The translations under genes and the position numbers were made by a program. From Caryophanales bacterium UBA3260 (GTDB lineage Bacteria > Bacillota_I > Bacilli_A > RF39 > UBA660): DNA of 7,047 nucleotides. Below are positions 1 through 6,283 of the stretch, piece after piece (within the stretch, counting starts at the first letter, position 1; every line of letters begins with the position of its first letter). Below the pieces are notes generated by a model that did no database searches, had not been told where the DNA came from, and worked only from the letters and a program-made list of their open reading frames with translations. The DNA lies in the NCBI GenBank assembly GCA_002362595.1, contig DEUO01000017.1, positions 1 to 7,047 on the forward strand, read 5' to 3'.

Positions 1-21
1 AAATTTATTTTGGTGATATAG

Positions 22-639
22 ATGAATAAGAAAAAAATTATTAATATAGTATTATTTATTATAGGAATATTAGTGTTTACTTTAATGTTATTACTTCTAT
101 TATTTAATAAGATAGAGGGATATGATACTTTTATTTATAATTTAATAGAAAATATTAGATGTAATTTTAGTACTTGGTTCTTTATGGTTATGTCTTTGTG
201 TTGTAGTACTTATTTTTTAATTATTTCCATGATAGCAATTATGATATTAGTTAAAGATAAAAAGGAAGCTATGTATATATGTTTAAATGTTGGTTTATGT
301 TGTTTATTAAATCAAGTTTTAAAACATATACTTGGAAGAAGTAGACCTGTAAATATAAATTTAATAACAGAGAATGGGTTTAGTTTTCCTTCTGGGCATT
401 CAATGGTAAGTATTGCTTATTACGGATTTTTTGTTTATTTAGTTAATAATAAAAATATAGATAGATATTTAAAGATTGGTTCTTCTACTCTACTTATATT
501 ACTTATTATATTAATAGGTATTAGTAGAATATATCTAGGAGTACATTATGCTAGTGATGTAACTGCAGGGTTTGCTTTAGGATTAGCTTATTTAATAGTT
601 TTTATTAATTTTATATATGAAAAAAGGATAACAAAATGA
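22..639 (+). CDS. PAP2-family membrane phosphatase (phosphatidic acid phosphatase type 2)
   Basis: This 205-residue integral membrane protein carries all three motifs of the PAP2/acid phosphatase superfamily. Motif C1 is K101-x6-R-P109 (KHILGRSRP), C2 is P123-S-G-H126, and C3 is S168-R169-x5-H175-x3-D179. The C2 and C3 histidines and the C3 aspartate are the known catalytic residues of the family. Several hydrophobic segments (about 6-28, 52-77, 83-100, 127-142, 152-170 and 182-198) fit the usual six-helix fold with the active site at the outer membrane face. Family members dephosphorylate lipid phosphates such as phosphatidate, phosphatidylglycerol phosphate or undecaprenyl pyrophosphate; the substrate here cannot be read from sequence. 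The length is typical. The ATG at 22 has a weak GGTGAT-type Shine-Dalgarno at 12-17; the promoter lies outside the window. The TGA stop falls in the loop of a terminator hairpin. Confidence 0.93.
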   Translation: MNKKKIINIVLFIIGILVFTLMLLLLLFNKIEGYDTFIYNLIENIRCNFSTWFFMVMSLCCSTYFLIISMIAIMILVKDKKEAMYICLNVGLCCLLNQVLKHILGRSRPVNINLITENGFSFPSGHSMVSIAYYGFFVYLVNNKNIDRYLKIGSSTLLILLIILIGISRIYLGVHYASDVTAGFALGLAYLIVFINFIYEKRITK

Positions 640-653
640 TTGTTATCCTTTTT
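621..653. terminator. Bidirectional intrinsic terminator between convergent genes
   Basis: A perfect inverted repeat pairs 621-633 (AAAAAGGATAACA) with 641-653 (TGTTATCCTTTTT) around a 7-nt loop. Read on either strand, the GGATAACA/TGTTATCC core is followed by a T run, so it can stop the PAP2 transcript from the left and the ABC operon transcript from the right. It overlaps the PAP2 stop codon (637-639, in the loop) and the first bases of the minus-strand permease stop (652-654), so the two convergent genes share one compact terminator. Confidence 0.85.
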
Positions 654-1428
654 AAGAGCCTGTACTCATGTATCTTTTAGAACCCATTTTAAATAAAAGA
701 AAACATGGTATACAATATACTATTGTTAATAAGGGAAATAAACCATAATAAGGCTTATTTACTTTATCAAGTATGAATAATAAGGGATAGTAATTAACAA
801 AAGCATATGGAATAATAAATGTAAAGAAACGGCGTATATATTTATTAAATATACCAATTGGATATTGAGCAATGTTTTTTCCACCATCAGTAAATACGTT
901 ACGTACTTCTAAACCTTGGACTGTATAGAAGCAATATGATGCAGCACATATAAATATACCAAAGAAGATTATTATACTACTAATATTCATTAATAATAGA
1001 ATAAATACTTTATATATAGTCCATTTAATATTTAATTTTATAATAGAATATATCATTATAATAATGCTAGATATAACTCTTATTAATTTTATATATCGTA
1101 TTTTATATCCTAATATTTGAATAATTATATTATATGGACGAAGTAATAAACGATCATAATTACCAGAAACAATTAATTCATCAAAACAATCTATACCACG
1201 AGCAAATACTTCATTTGTAGCATAACCGAAATGAATAATACTAAAAGTTAATAATACTTCATATAAAGTGAATCCTTTAATATTACTAAATTTATTGAAC
1301 ATAGATATAATAACAAAGGTAAAACTAAAGAAGATAAATATCTGGGATATTATAGATAATATTAAAGATAATTTGTATTCAAATAGAGACTTTAAATGAA
1401 GTTTAAGATAATGAATATATAGTTTCAT
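652..1428 (-). CDS. ABC-2-type transporter permease, COG3694-like
   Basis: This 258-residue polytopic membrane protein is the last gene of a three-gene ABC operon. Hydrophobic segments lie at about 18-43, 56-70, 116-131, 140-168, 200-221 and 228-246, fitting a six-helix ABC-2 permease. Two conserved-looking blocks support the family: G89-N-Y-D-R-L-L-L-R-P98 after the second helix, and the stretch around 189-215 (QYPIGIF, then R199-R200, then IPYAFVNYYP). These match the pattern I know from COG3694-type permeases, which sit beside COG4587 permeases and COG4586 ATPases. Its ATG directly abuts the TAG stop of the upstream permease, with AAGGTGG as Shine-Dalgarno inside that gene, so the two are translationally coupled. 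It presumably forms a heterodimeric pore with the upstream permease. The substrate is unknown. Confidence 0.85.
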   Translation of the reverse strand: MKLYIHYLKLHLKSLFEYKLSLILSIISQIFIFFSFTFVIISMFNKFSNIKGFTLYEVLLTFSIIHFGYATNEVFARGIDCFDELIVSGNYDRLLLRPYNIIIQILGYKIRYIKLIRVISSIIIMIYSIIKLNIKWTIYKVFILLLMNISSIIIFFGIFICAASYCFYTVQGLEVRNVFTDGGKNIAQYPIGIFNKYIRRFFTFIIPYAFVNYYPLLFILDKVNKPYYGLFPLLTIVYCIPCFLLFKMGSKRYMSTGS

Positions 1429-2229
1429 CTATCCACCTTGAATAACAGCTCTTTTTAGGATTATTTTACTTAATAATAATCCTATAGATATAATTATTAT
1501 TAACCAAGTTATTTCGATTATTAAGCCATTTATGATAGAAGTACCTGTTATATGTTTACAGAAGATACGAAAAGCAAAATCACTTATATAAGCAAATGGT
1601 AGTATACTACATATTTTTAGAAGAATATTAGGAAATAATGCTAAAGGAATAGATTGACCAGATAAGATATCTGATATAGTACTAAATATAGTAAAGATAC
1701 CTTTTTCATCTAAAGTATATACTGATAATAAATACATTAATACTATAATAGCAGTTATTAATAATGATGATATAGTAATAGCTATAATAAAGATTATTAT
1801 AGTTTTTATATCAGGATATAATAAACGATAAGGTTTTGGTATTATAGATACAAATATTAATAAAGGTATACCTCTTAATAATGTTTGAGATGTTTTAGCA
1901 GCTAGTATTCTAATAAACCACATAATGTATAAATTTTCTGGGCGACATAATTCATATGCTATATCACCATTTCTTATCATATTAATTATTTCATTATCTT
2001 TATACCAAATATATATTAAAGCAAAGAAGACTTGATTTAACCATAAATATGTAGTTAATTGTTCAATAGAAATACTTACATCTGCACTACCACTACTATA
2101 GAAAGCCATATATACCATGATATTTACAAAACCAAAAAATAATTGTGTAGAAAGTCCTGCTAAGGCGGCGGCACGATATTGTAATCCAATAGTAAATTTT
2201 AATTTAAAGAATGATAAATATTTTTTCAT
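1429..2229 (-). CDS. ABC-2-type transporter permease, COG4587-like
   Basis: This 266-residue membrane protein is the middle gene of the ABC operon. Hydrophobic segments lie at about 22-43, 61-76, 105-130, 142-170, 195-215 and 235-256. The block G88-D-I-A-Y-E-L-C-R-P97 matches the G-x-D-x-x-L-x-R-P element also seen in the downstream permease, which suggests the two are paralogous half-pores. A second block, SGQSIPLALFP (190-200) followed by LPFAYISDFAFRIF (210-223), resembles the C-terminal signature of COG4587 permeases. Its ATG overlaps the TGA stop of the ATPase gene by four bases (ATGA), and only a weak Shine-Dalgarno precedes it, so translation probably depends on coupling. The role is inferred to be drug, lipid or peptide export; nothing in the sequence fixes the substrate. 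Confidence 0.85.
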   Translation of the reverse strand: MKKYLSFFKLKFTIGLQYRAAALAGLSTQLFFGFVNIMVYMAFYSSGSADVSISIEQLTTYLWLNQVFFALIYIWYKDNEIINMIRNGDIAYELCRPENLYIMWFIRILAAKTSQTLLRGIPLLIFVSIIPKPYRLLYPDIKTIIIFIIAITISSLLITAIIVLMYLLSVYTLDEKGIFTIFSTISDILSGQSIPLALFPNILLKICSILPFAYISDFAFRIFCKHITGTSIINGLIIEITWLIIIISIGLLLSKIILKRAVIQGG

Positions 2230-3209
2230 GTATTTGATTCACTATATAAATTAATAATAATGTTATCAAGAGATTCATTATCTATTTCAAGATCAATAAT
2301 ACTTAGTTTAGTTGATAGATAGTTAAGAAAATCTGATACATTAAGAAGATGAGAATCAATTTTAAAACTATATCCGTCATTTGTTTTTTCTTGAGTTATT
2401 ATTCCTTTTTTCTTTAATTTAGATATTTTTTCTTTGGTTGTTACAGTAATATATTTATGATGATCATATTTGTTTTTTAAGTTTTTAAGTGAACCATCAT
2501 ATATTATATTGCCATTTTTTAACATGATGATACGTTTAGCTAATGCTTCTATATCAGCCATGTCATGTGTAGTTAGAATAACTGTTACTTTTTGTTCTCT
2601 ATTAATCTTTTTAATAAAGTTTCTTACTATTTGCTTAGATAAAGCATCTAGACCTATAGTTGGTTCATCTAGAAATAGTATTTTGGGTTCATGCAAAAGT
2701 GAAGCAGCTATTTCACAGCGCATTCGTTGCCCAAGACTTAATTGTCTTACTGGGATATGAATGATGTCTTCAATGTTTAATAATTTTACTAGGTATTCTT
2801 TTGTTTTTAAGAATTGTTCATCTTTTAGTTTGTAAATATCTTTTAATAAATTAAAAGTATCTTCTGCAGGGATATCCCACCATAATTGACTTCTAGCTCC
2901 AAAGACTACACCAATTTTAGAAACATATTCTTTACGATTTTCCCAAGGGACTAAGTTATCAATCGTTACTGTTCCTGAATCGGGCATTAGAATACCTGAA
3001 AGTATTTTGATAGTAGTTGATTTGCCAGCACCATTTTGACCGATGTAACCAACAATACTACCTTCTTCAATATTAAAAGAGATATCTTTAATAGCTTCTA
3101 TATATCTGTACTCTCTTTTAATAAAGTTTTTTAAAGTTGCTTTTATTCCTGATTCTTTTTTGGCAACTTTAAATGTTTTACTAATGTGTTCGACATTGAT
3201 GAATGACAT
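2226..3209 (-). CDS. ABC transporter ATP-binding protein, COG4586-like
   Basis: This 327-residue cytoplasmic ATPase powers the two permeases encoded after it. All nucleotide-binding motifs are intact: Walker A G57-QNGAGKS-T65, Q-loop Q108 in FGARSQLWWD, signature LSLGQ at 157-161, Walker B ILFLDEP at 177-183 with catalytic E182, D-loop GLDA at 186-189 and switch H215 in TTHD. The FGARSQLWWD block and the roughly 30-residue insert before the first strand (about 13-37) are typical of the COG4586 subgroup rather than of NatA or BcrA ATPases. Residues about 240-327 form a C-terminal extension common in ABC-2 exporters. The ATG is well placed after a strong AGAAAGGAGTG Shine-Dalgarno. The gene leads the operon and has its own promoter at 3318-3347, about 100 nt upstream of the start codon. 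Confidence 0.93.
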   Translation of the reverse strand: MSFINVEHISKTFKVAKKESGIKATLKNFIKREYRYIEAIKDISFNIEEGSIVGYIGQNGAGKSTTIKILSGILMPDSGTVTIDNLVPWENRKEYVSKIGVVFGARSQLWWDIPAEDTFNLLKDIYKLKDEQFLKTKEYLVKLLNIEDIIHIPVRQLSLGQRMRCEIAASLLHEPKILFLDEPTIGLDALSKQIVRNFIKKINREQKVTVILTTHDMADIEALAKRIIMLKNGNIIYDGSLKNLKNKYDHHKYITVTTKEKISKLKKKGIITQEKTNDGYSFKIDSHLLNVSDFLNYLSTKLSIIDLEIDNESLDNIIINLYSESNT

Positions 3210-3242
3210 TTTTTACACTCCTTTCTAACCTTTTTACAACGC

Positions 3243-3268
3243 AAAAAACCAGATATAAAATATCTAGT
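3243..3268 (-). terminator. Intrinsic terminator inside the ABC operon leader
   Basis: On the minus strand, a 9-bp stem (ACTAGATAT with ATATCTGGT, one G-U pair, 3-nt loop) is followed by six T residues (3248-3243). It would end transcripts of the upstream oxidoreductase gene. It lies downstream of the ABC promoter at 3318-3347 and about 35 nt before the ATPase start, so it also sits in that operon's leader and may act as an attenuator. I see no clear competing antiterminator helix. The stem is AT-rich and only moderately strong. Confidence 0.6.
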
Positions 3269-3317
3269 ACCCATCTTGTATTAAATAAATTGTAGTTTTT
3301 GCAAAAAAGTCATATTA

Positions 3318-3347
3318 ATTATAGTTTATGTTATAATACTTTGTCAA
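3318..3347 (-). promoter_or_regulatory. Sigma-A-type promoter for the ABC operon
   Basis: The minus strand has a consensus TTGACA (-35, 3347-3342), an 18-bp spacer and a consensus TATAAT (-10, 3323-3318). Transcription would start near 3311 and give a leader of about 100 nt before the ATPase ATG. The promoter begins just 23 bp past the stop codon of the upstream dehydrogenase-like gene, which marks the ABC genes as a separate transcription unit. Confidence 0.75.
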
Positions 3348-3369
3348 TTAATATTTTTCTTTTTTATAG

Positions 3370-4446
3370 TTATTTTTCTAAGTAATCTTGAAGTTTATTT
3401 AAGCGATATGCAGGAGTTGGCATTTGACTTGTTGGAACGAATCCTGGTTTAGCATTTATTACATCTGGTATTCTATTTACGATATCAGCACATGTAAGTT
3501 CGACAGTAGCTGGTTGTTTGACGGTTATAGTTGTTTCTGGTTCACCAATTATGGTCCATTCATTTGTATCAACTTCGTCTTTGGCATATACTTTTCCTAT
3601 ACATTCTGCTTCAATAGTTATACCTTCTTCTGTTGTTGCTGTAACTACGGCACTCATTCCTGTTGCATCTCCGGCTTTGATTTTCATTCCTAATGTTGTT
3701 GATTCTAAATCTTCGTTATATGTTTGAGGCACACATTTTTGACTTATATCAGTAATATTTAAATGTAGTTTATCTGCTAACCATCCAACTGTATTCCACA
3801 TGTATGATGGAGTATATTTTCCTGAATCTATGATAGCTTGACGTTCTTCTTTAGTTATACGATCAACTGATGCTATTGTAGAATCAAAATCTTCTAAACT
3901 TAATCCTGCTCCATGAGCTTTAGCTAAGGCAAGACCATAGTCTTCAACATTATATGAAGAGGAACCTTTTATTTTTACTATTTTATGAGTTGTTCCTGCT
4001 AGAACGTAAATTAAATTTCCCCAAAAGACATCCTGATAACCACAACCAGTTATTGTACATTTATTTGCTTTAGCAAGAACGTCAAGTTCTTTAAAAGCAG
4101 TTGGATTTGAGTTAGATGCGAAGAAAGCTTCTTCACAAGTCGTAATAGCATTTATACCTAATAAGGCGCATGTTCTTAAAGTTTCTTTTACATCACTTAA
4201 TAAACTAGATGTAGTAACTATTGCTATATCTGGTTTTGTTGCTTTTAGGTACTCTTCTAAGTTTTCAACAGAATCTACAATAATATTTTTGTTTTCTGTT
4301 CCCATTATTTCACCGATATCTTTGCCTATTACGTCAGGATTAATATCAACTGCACCAACAATTTCAGAACCTTTTTCATATACATAACGCATAGTATAGA
4401 CACTCATTTTTCCACAACCGATTTGAAATACTTTTATTTTACTCAT
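3370..4446 (-). CDS. 2,4-diaminopentanoate dehydrogenase-like NAD(P)-dependent oxidoreductase
   Basis: This 358-residue cytosolic protein has an N-terminal Rossmann domain (about 1-135) and a C-terminal half resembling the 2,4-diaminopentanoate dehydrogenase C-terminal domain, a relative of dihydrodipicolinate reductase (DapB). The nucleotide loop is QIG10-C-G12-K-M-S15 and the strand-2 acidic residue is D34 in GAVDINP. The third glycine of the usual GxGxxG is Ser here. The block ITGCGYQDVFWGNLI (132-146) sits where the family has its conserved G-x-G-x-N/Q substrate-side loop. The best-known member, Ord, deaminates 2,4-diaminopentanoate in clostridial ornithine fermentation, but no other gene of that pathway is present here, so the substrate is open. 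The ATG has a modest AGGAATG Shine-Dalgarno. The gene lies 84 bp after the AAA+ gene on the same strand with no strong terminator between, so cotranscription is possible. Confidence 0.75.
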   Translation of the reverse strand: MSKIKVFQIGCGKMSVYTMRYVYEKGSEIVGAVDINPDVIGKDIGEIMGTENKNIIVDSVENLEEYLKATKPDIAIVTTSSLLSDVKETLRTCALLGINAITTCEEAFFASNSNPTAFKELDVLAKANKCTITGCGYQDVFWGNLIYVLAGTTHKIVKIKGSSSYNVEDYGLALAKAHGAGLSLEDFDSTIASVDRITKEERQAIIDSGKYTPSYMWNTVGWLADKLHLNITDISQKCVPQTYNEDLESTTLGMKIKAGDATGMSAVVTATTEEGITIEAECIGKVYAKDEVDTNEWTIIGEPETTITVKQPATVELTCADIVNRIPDVINAKPGFVPTSQMPTPAYRLNKLQDYLEK

Positions 4447-4530
4447 ATTTTATCATTCCTATCTATATATTAATTATATATTATTTATAAATATATTGGA
4501 TAAAATATTGTATTTTTAAATGTAAAGAGT

Positions 4531-5610
4531 TTATTCTGTTTCAGTTAAATCTACTTCTTCTTCATAGATTAAATCACTAAAATCTTCTTTAAATTTTTCA
4601 ATAGCTTTTTTACGAGCATCATCATATATATTTCTAGCATTGCAGACTGCTTTATATATATGTTTTATGGTACAAGTATCTTCATTATCATATAACGCAT
4701 ATGTAAATGCATTAGAGAGAATAGTTAAGCAGATATCTGGATAGCGTGATGATATTTCGTATATTCTTTTATATTCATCAGTCATATCAACTATGAAACG
4801 CATTATTCTTTCAATAATAAAACTTGTATAGGCAAAATGAACACCAGTTTTAGCTTCTATTTTTGGGTATGTTCCCATTAGTATTTTGACGCATGTTTCT
4901 TGATCTGCTTCTTTTACATCTATTTTTTGGAATCTTCGCAAAAAGGCGCGATCTCTTAAAATATATTGTTCATATTCTTCATCAGTCGTTGCACCAATCA
5001 TTTTTATTTCGCCACGATCTAGTCCTGCTTTGAACATATTAGCGAAATCTATTCCCGATTCACCAGCATCTTTGTTAACTAATACATGTGTTTCGTCTAA
5101 GAAGACAATAGTTTTAGAACGGTTAGATAACTCTTTAACAAGTAAATCTACTCTACTTTCTATTTGACCATTTGATTCTGTTTTACCAAGTAGTGATGTT
5201 ACATTAAGTTTATATATTTTATATCCTTCTAAAGCATTTGGTACTTTATGATTTTTTATACGATATGCAACACCTTCTACTATAGATGTTTTACCTACAC
5301 CTGCTTTACCTACTAATAAGGCACTTTTTTCTGGAGTTAGAAGAGTCATGATTACTTGTTTTATTTCTTCATCACGACCGATTGATGGATCAGTAATGTA
5401 TTCTCGAGAAGTTAATTCTTGACCATAACGGTCAAGGATACTTACAAATTCTTCTTGATTGTTGTTAATAACATTATTGTTATTAACAGGTTGTTCTTGG
5501 TTAGAATTTTCATTATTTATAATACTATTAGGAATATTTTTGTTATTACCACCTATTTGATATTTTATTGGTTCATGTGTATTAGCGTCTGTATCTAATG
5601 TTTCGTACAT
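4531..5610 (-). CDS. Stand-alone ClpB/ClpA D1-like AAA+ ATPase
   Basis: This 359-residue protein is one AAA+ module most like the first ATPase domain (D1) of ClpB/ClpA/ClpC, without the Clp N-domain, the coiled-coil middle domain or a D2 module. It opens with an Asn-rich, probably disordered segment (about 20-52). Then come Walker A G101-KAGVGK-T108, Walker B IVFLDET (168-174) with D172 and E173, sensor 1 in GATTDEEY (206-213), arginine-finger region R225-R226-F, and a small alpha-helical lid (about 235-330). An acidic tail ends it. The D1 pore-loop motif AKYRG is replaced by TESNG (144-148), so the aromatic substrate-gripping residue is absent. The start is set at the ATG at 5610, because AAAGGTG lies 6 nt before it; the in-frame GTG at 5619 is inside that Shine-Dalgarno. 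Possible roles are remodelling a partner or a regulatory ATPase; I do not recognise a named orthologue. Confidence 0.82.
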
Positions 5611-5727
5611 ATTTATCACCTTTATTAATTATATCATATATTGAAGGTATATTTTAAGGAGAAATGGCTTATAATATATTGTAAGATTATTTTTTTGAAA
5701 AAATTAGCAAAAAATGTATTATTTGTG

Positions 5728-5755
5728 TTGACATATTCTCTCAAAATGCTATAAT
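5728..5755 (+). promoter_or_regulatory. Strong promoter for tRNA-Asn
   Basis: Consensus TTGACA (5728-5733) and consensus TATAAT (5750-5755) are separated by 16 bp, with an extended -10 TGC just before the -10 box. Predicted transcription starts near 5762, about five bases before the mature tRNA 5' end. Confidence 0.88.
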
Positions 5756-5766
5756 TAAAGAGCAAT

Positions 5767-5842
5767 GCCTGATTAGCTCAGTCGGTAGAGCGCACGGCTG
5801 TTAACCGTTAGGTCGTAGGTTCGAGTCCTACATCAGGCGCCA
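5767..5842 (+). tRNA. tRNA-Asn (GUU anticodon)
   Basis: A complete cloverleaf can be folded. The acceptor stem GCCTGAT (5767-5773) pairs with ATCAGGC (5832-5838), followed by discriminator G5839 and an encoded CCA (5840-5842). The D stem is GCTC/GAGC (5776-5779 with 5788-5791). The anticodon loop CTGTTAA (5798-5804) holds GTT at 5800-5802, which reads Asn AAC and AAU codons. The T arm contains GGTTCGAGTCC. The anticodon stem is CACGG/CCGTT, leaving a C-U mismatch at its outermost pair (27-43). It is a single tRNA with its own promoter and terminator, not part of a tRNA cluster. Confidence 0.96.
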
Positions 5843-5855
5843 TTTTTTGAATACG

Positions 5856-5889
5856 AAACCTTGGAATTGAAAAATTTCAAGGTTTTTTC
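5856..5889 (+). terminator. Intrinsic terminator after tRNA-Asn
   Basis: An 11-bp stem pairs 5858-5868 (ACCTTGGAATT) with 5873-5883 (AATTTCAAGGT), with one G-U pair and a GAAA loop, followed by a run of six T residues. It lies 15 bases after the tRNA CCA and ends the tRNA transcript. Confidence 0.88.
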
Positions 5890-5944
5890 TTGGAAAAGAT
5901 TTTATATGTAACTTATGATTTTTTATTATAATATTTTTATTGTA

Positions 5945-5970
5945 AATTAAAAAAGAGCATTTAGTGCTCT
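5945..5970 (-). terminator. Minus-strand intrinsic terminator, likely end of the antisense RNA
   Basis: AGAGCA (5954-5959) and TGCTCT (5965-5970) form a 6-bp stem with a 5-nt loop. On the minus strand it is followed by TTTTTTAATT; on the plus strand no T run follows, so it works leftward. No minus-strand protein gene ends near here. The nearest minus-strand promoter upstream of it is the one at 6312-6340, so the likely client is an antisense RNA running across the small ORF at 6102-6179. Confidence 0.65.
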
Positions 5971-6015
5971 CTTGATAAGGTATATGTTATTTTATGTAAA
6001 TATGTTTATTTTTTC

Positions 6016-6044
6016 TTGTTCAGTTTATAGGTATACTGTATAAT
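6016..6044 (+). promoter_or_regulatory. Promoter of the small hydrophobic-peptide gene
   Basis: TTGTTC (-35, 6016-6021) is followed by a 17-bp spacer and consensus TATAAT (-10, 6039-6044). Transcription would begin near 6051, giving a 5' UTR of about 50 nt before the ATG at 6102 and an mRNA of roughly 230 nt ending at the terminator near 6283. Confidence 0.75.
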
Positions 6045-6075
6045 GCAGATGTGAAATACCTTAACAGTTGAGTGC

Positions 6076-6095
6076 TTGCCTCCGAAAGGAGGTGG
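6076..6095 (+). promoter_or_regulatory. Leader hairpin that sequesters the Shine-Dalgarno
   Basis: CCTCC (6079-6083) and GGAGG (6088-6092) form five Watson-Crick pairs closed by a GAAA (GNRA) tetraloop. Three further G-U pairs extend the stem to 6076-6095. The right arm is the perfect Shine-Dalgarno GGAGGTG (6088-6094), 7 nt from the ATG at 6102. In this fold the ribosome site is fully hidden, so the mRNA should be translated poorly unless the helix is opened. Hidden ribosome sites are a common safeguard in type I toxin mRNAs. Confidence 0.8.
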
Positions 6096-6101
6096 TTGAT
6101 A

Positions 6102-6179
6102 ATGTCAAAGAAAGATTTTTTAGTCTTTGCTTTAATTGTTATCATCATTCTGCTTATACTTCTATTATTCAAACAATAA
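6102..6179 (+). CDS. 25-residue single-helix hydrophobic peptide, candidate type I toxin
   Basis: The ORF encodes a 25-residue peptide: MSKKD, a membrane segment at about 6-23 made almost only of Leu, Ile, Val, Phe and Ala, then a short KQ tail. A start Met with two lysines before one transmembrane helix and a basic tail is the usual build of type I toxins that insert in the membrane (Fst-like, TxpA-like and Ibs-like peptides), though I cannot assign it to a named family. Coding is supported by a canonical Shine-Dalgarno at ideal spacing, a promoter 58 nt upstream, a terminator about 100 nt downstream, and an opposing promoter predicted to make antisense RNA. It uses GTC, ATC and CTG codons that are scarce in the neighbouring genes. 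Alternatives are a small regulatory membrane peptide or a leader peptide; the distance from stop codon to terminator makes ribosome-stalling attenuation unlikely. Confidence 0.65.
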   Translation: MSKKDFLVFALIVIIILLILLLFKQ

Positions 6180-6220
6180 TAAATTATAAATGTAATAAAC
6201 TTTCATTTTACTCATGTAGA

Positions 6221-6254
6221 TTAAGTGCTAACCAAACATTAGGTGAGTACTTAA
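6221..6254 (+). repeat. 3' UTR hairpin that competes with the terminator
   Basis: TTAAGTGCTAACC (6221-6233) pairs with GGTGAGTACTTAA (6242-6254) at 12 of 13 positions, with one G-U pair and one A-G mismatch, around an 8-nt loop. Its right arm is also the left arm of the terminator at 6245-6283, so the two hairpins cannot form together. It may act as an antiterminator, a loop for antisense recognition, or a partner in 5'-3' mRNA folding. Confidence 0.65.
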
Positions 6255-6283
6255 CATCGGAGAGTTAAGTATTCCCTTTTTTT
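6245..6283 (+). terminator. Intrinsic terminator of the small-peptide mRNA
   Basis: GAGTACTTAAC (6245-6255) pairs with GTTAAGTATTC (6264-6274) over 11 bp with one G-U pair and an 8-nt loop (ATCGGAGA). It is followed after two C residues by seven T residues (6277-6283). It ends the transcript from 6051 and separates it from the amidoligase gene. Confidence 0.8.

Noticed and set aside
2470..2760. Plus-strand ORF opposite the ABC ATPase gene
   Set aside because: It lies entirely antisense to the conserved ATPase coding sequence, with no ribosome site and no recognisable domain.
22..3209. Mycoplasma-type genetic code (TGA as Trp)
   Set aside because: TGA ends the PAP2 gene and the ABC ATPase gene at natural family lengths, and Trp is written TGG throughout.
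3424..3727. Two overlapping plus-strand ORFs opposite the dehydrogenase-like gene
   Set aside because: Low-complexity translations (Cys/Phe/Tyr-rich or Ser/Val-rich) antisense to a well-supported gene; shadows.
4447..4530. Possible promoter or terminator between the AAA+ gene and the dehydrogenase-like gene
   Set aside because: Only very AT-rich sequence with weak promoter-like hexamers (for example TTATCC-17-TATATA) and A/T-only inverted repeats; nothing strong enough to call.
6024..6042. TTATA-N9-TATAA inverted repeat over the small-peptide promoter as an operator
   Set aside because: The arms are five AT-only bases, one of them part of the -10 box; expected by chance in this composition.
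6068..6268. 66-codon plus-strand ORF with a TTG start overlapping the small-peptide region
   Set aside because: It begins inside the 5' UTR with no Shine-Dalgarno, reads through the leader hairpin and terminator arms, and its Cys/Ser/Tyr-rich translation looks like an out-of-frame shadow. The 25-codon ORF at 6102 has the proper ribosome site.
6051..6283. Leader-peptide attenuator of the amidoligase gene (branched-chain-rich peptide followed by alternative hairpins)
   Set aside because: The terminator begins about 65 nt after the peptide stop, too far for a stalled ribosome to choose between hairpins. The amidoligase gene has its own promoter past the terminator, and the opposing promoter would be unexplained. 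It is kept only as a second-choice reading.
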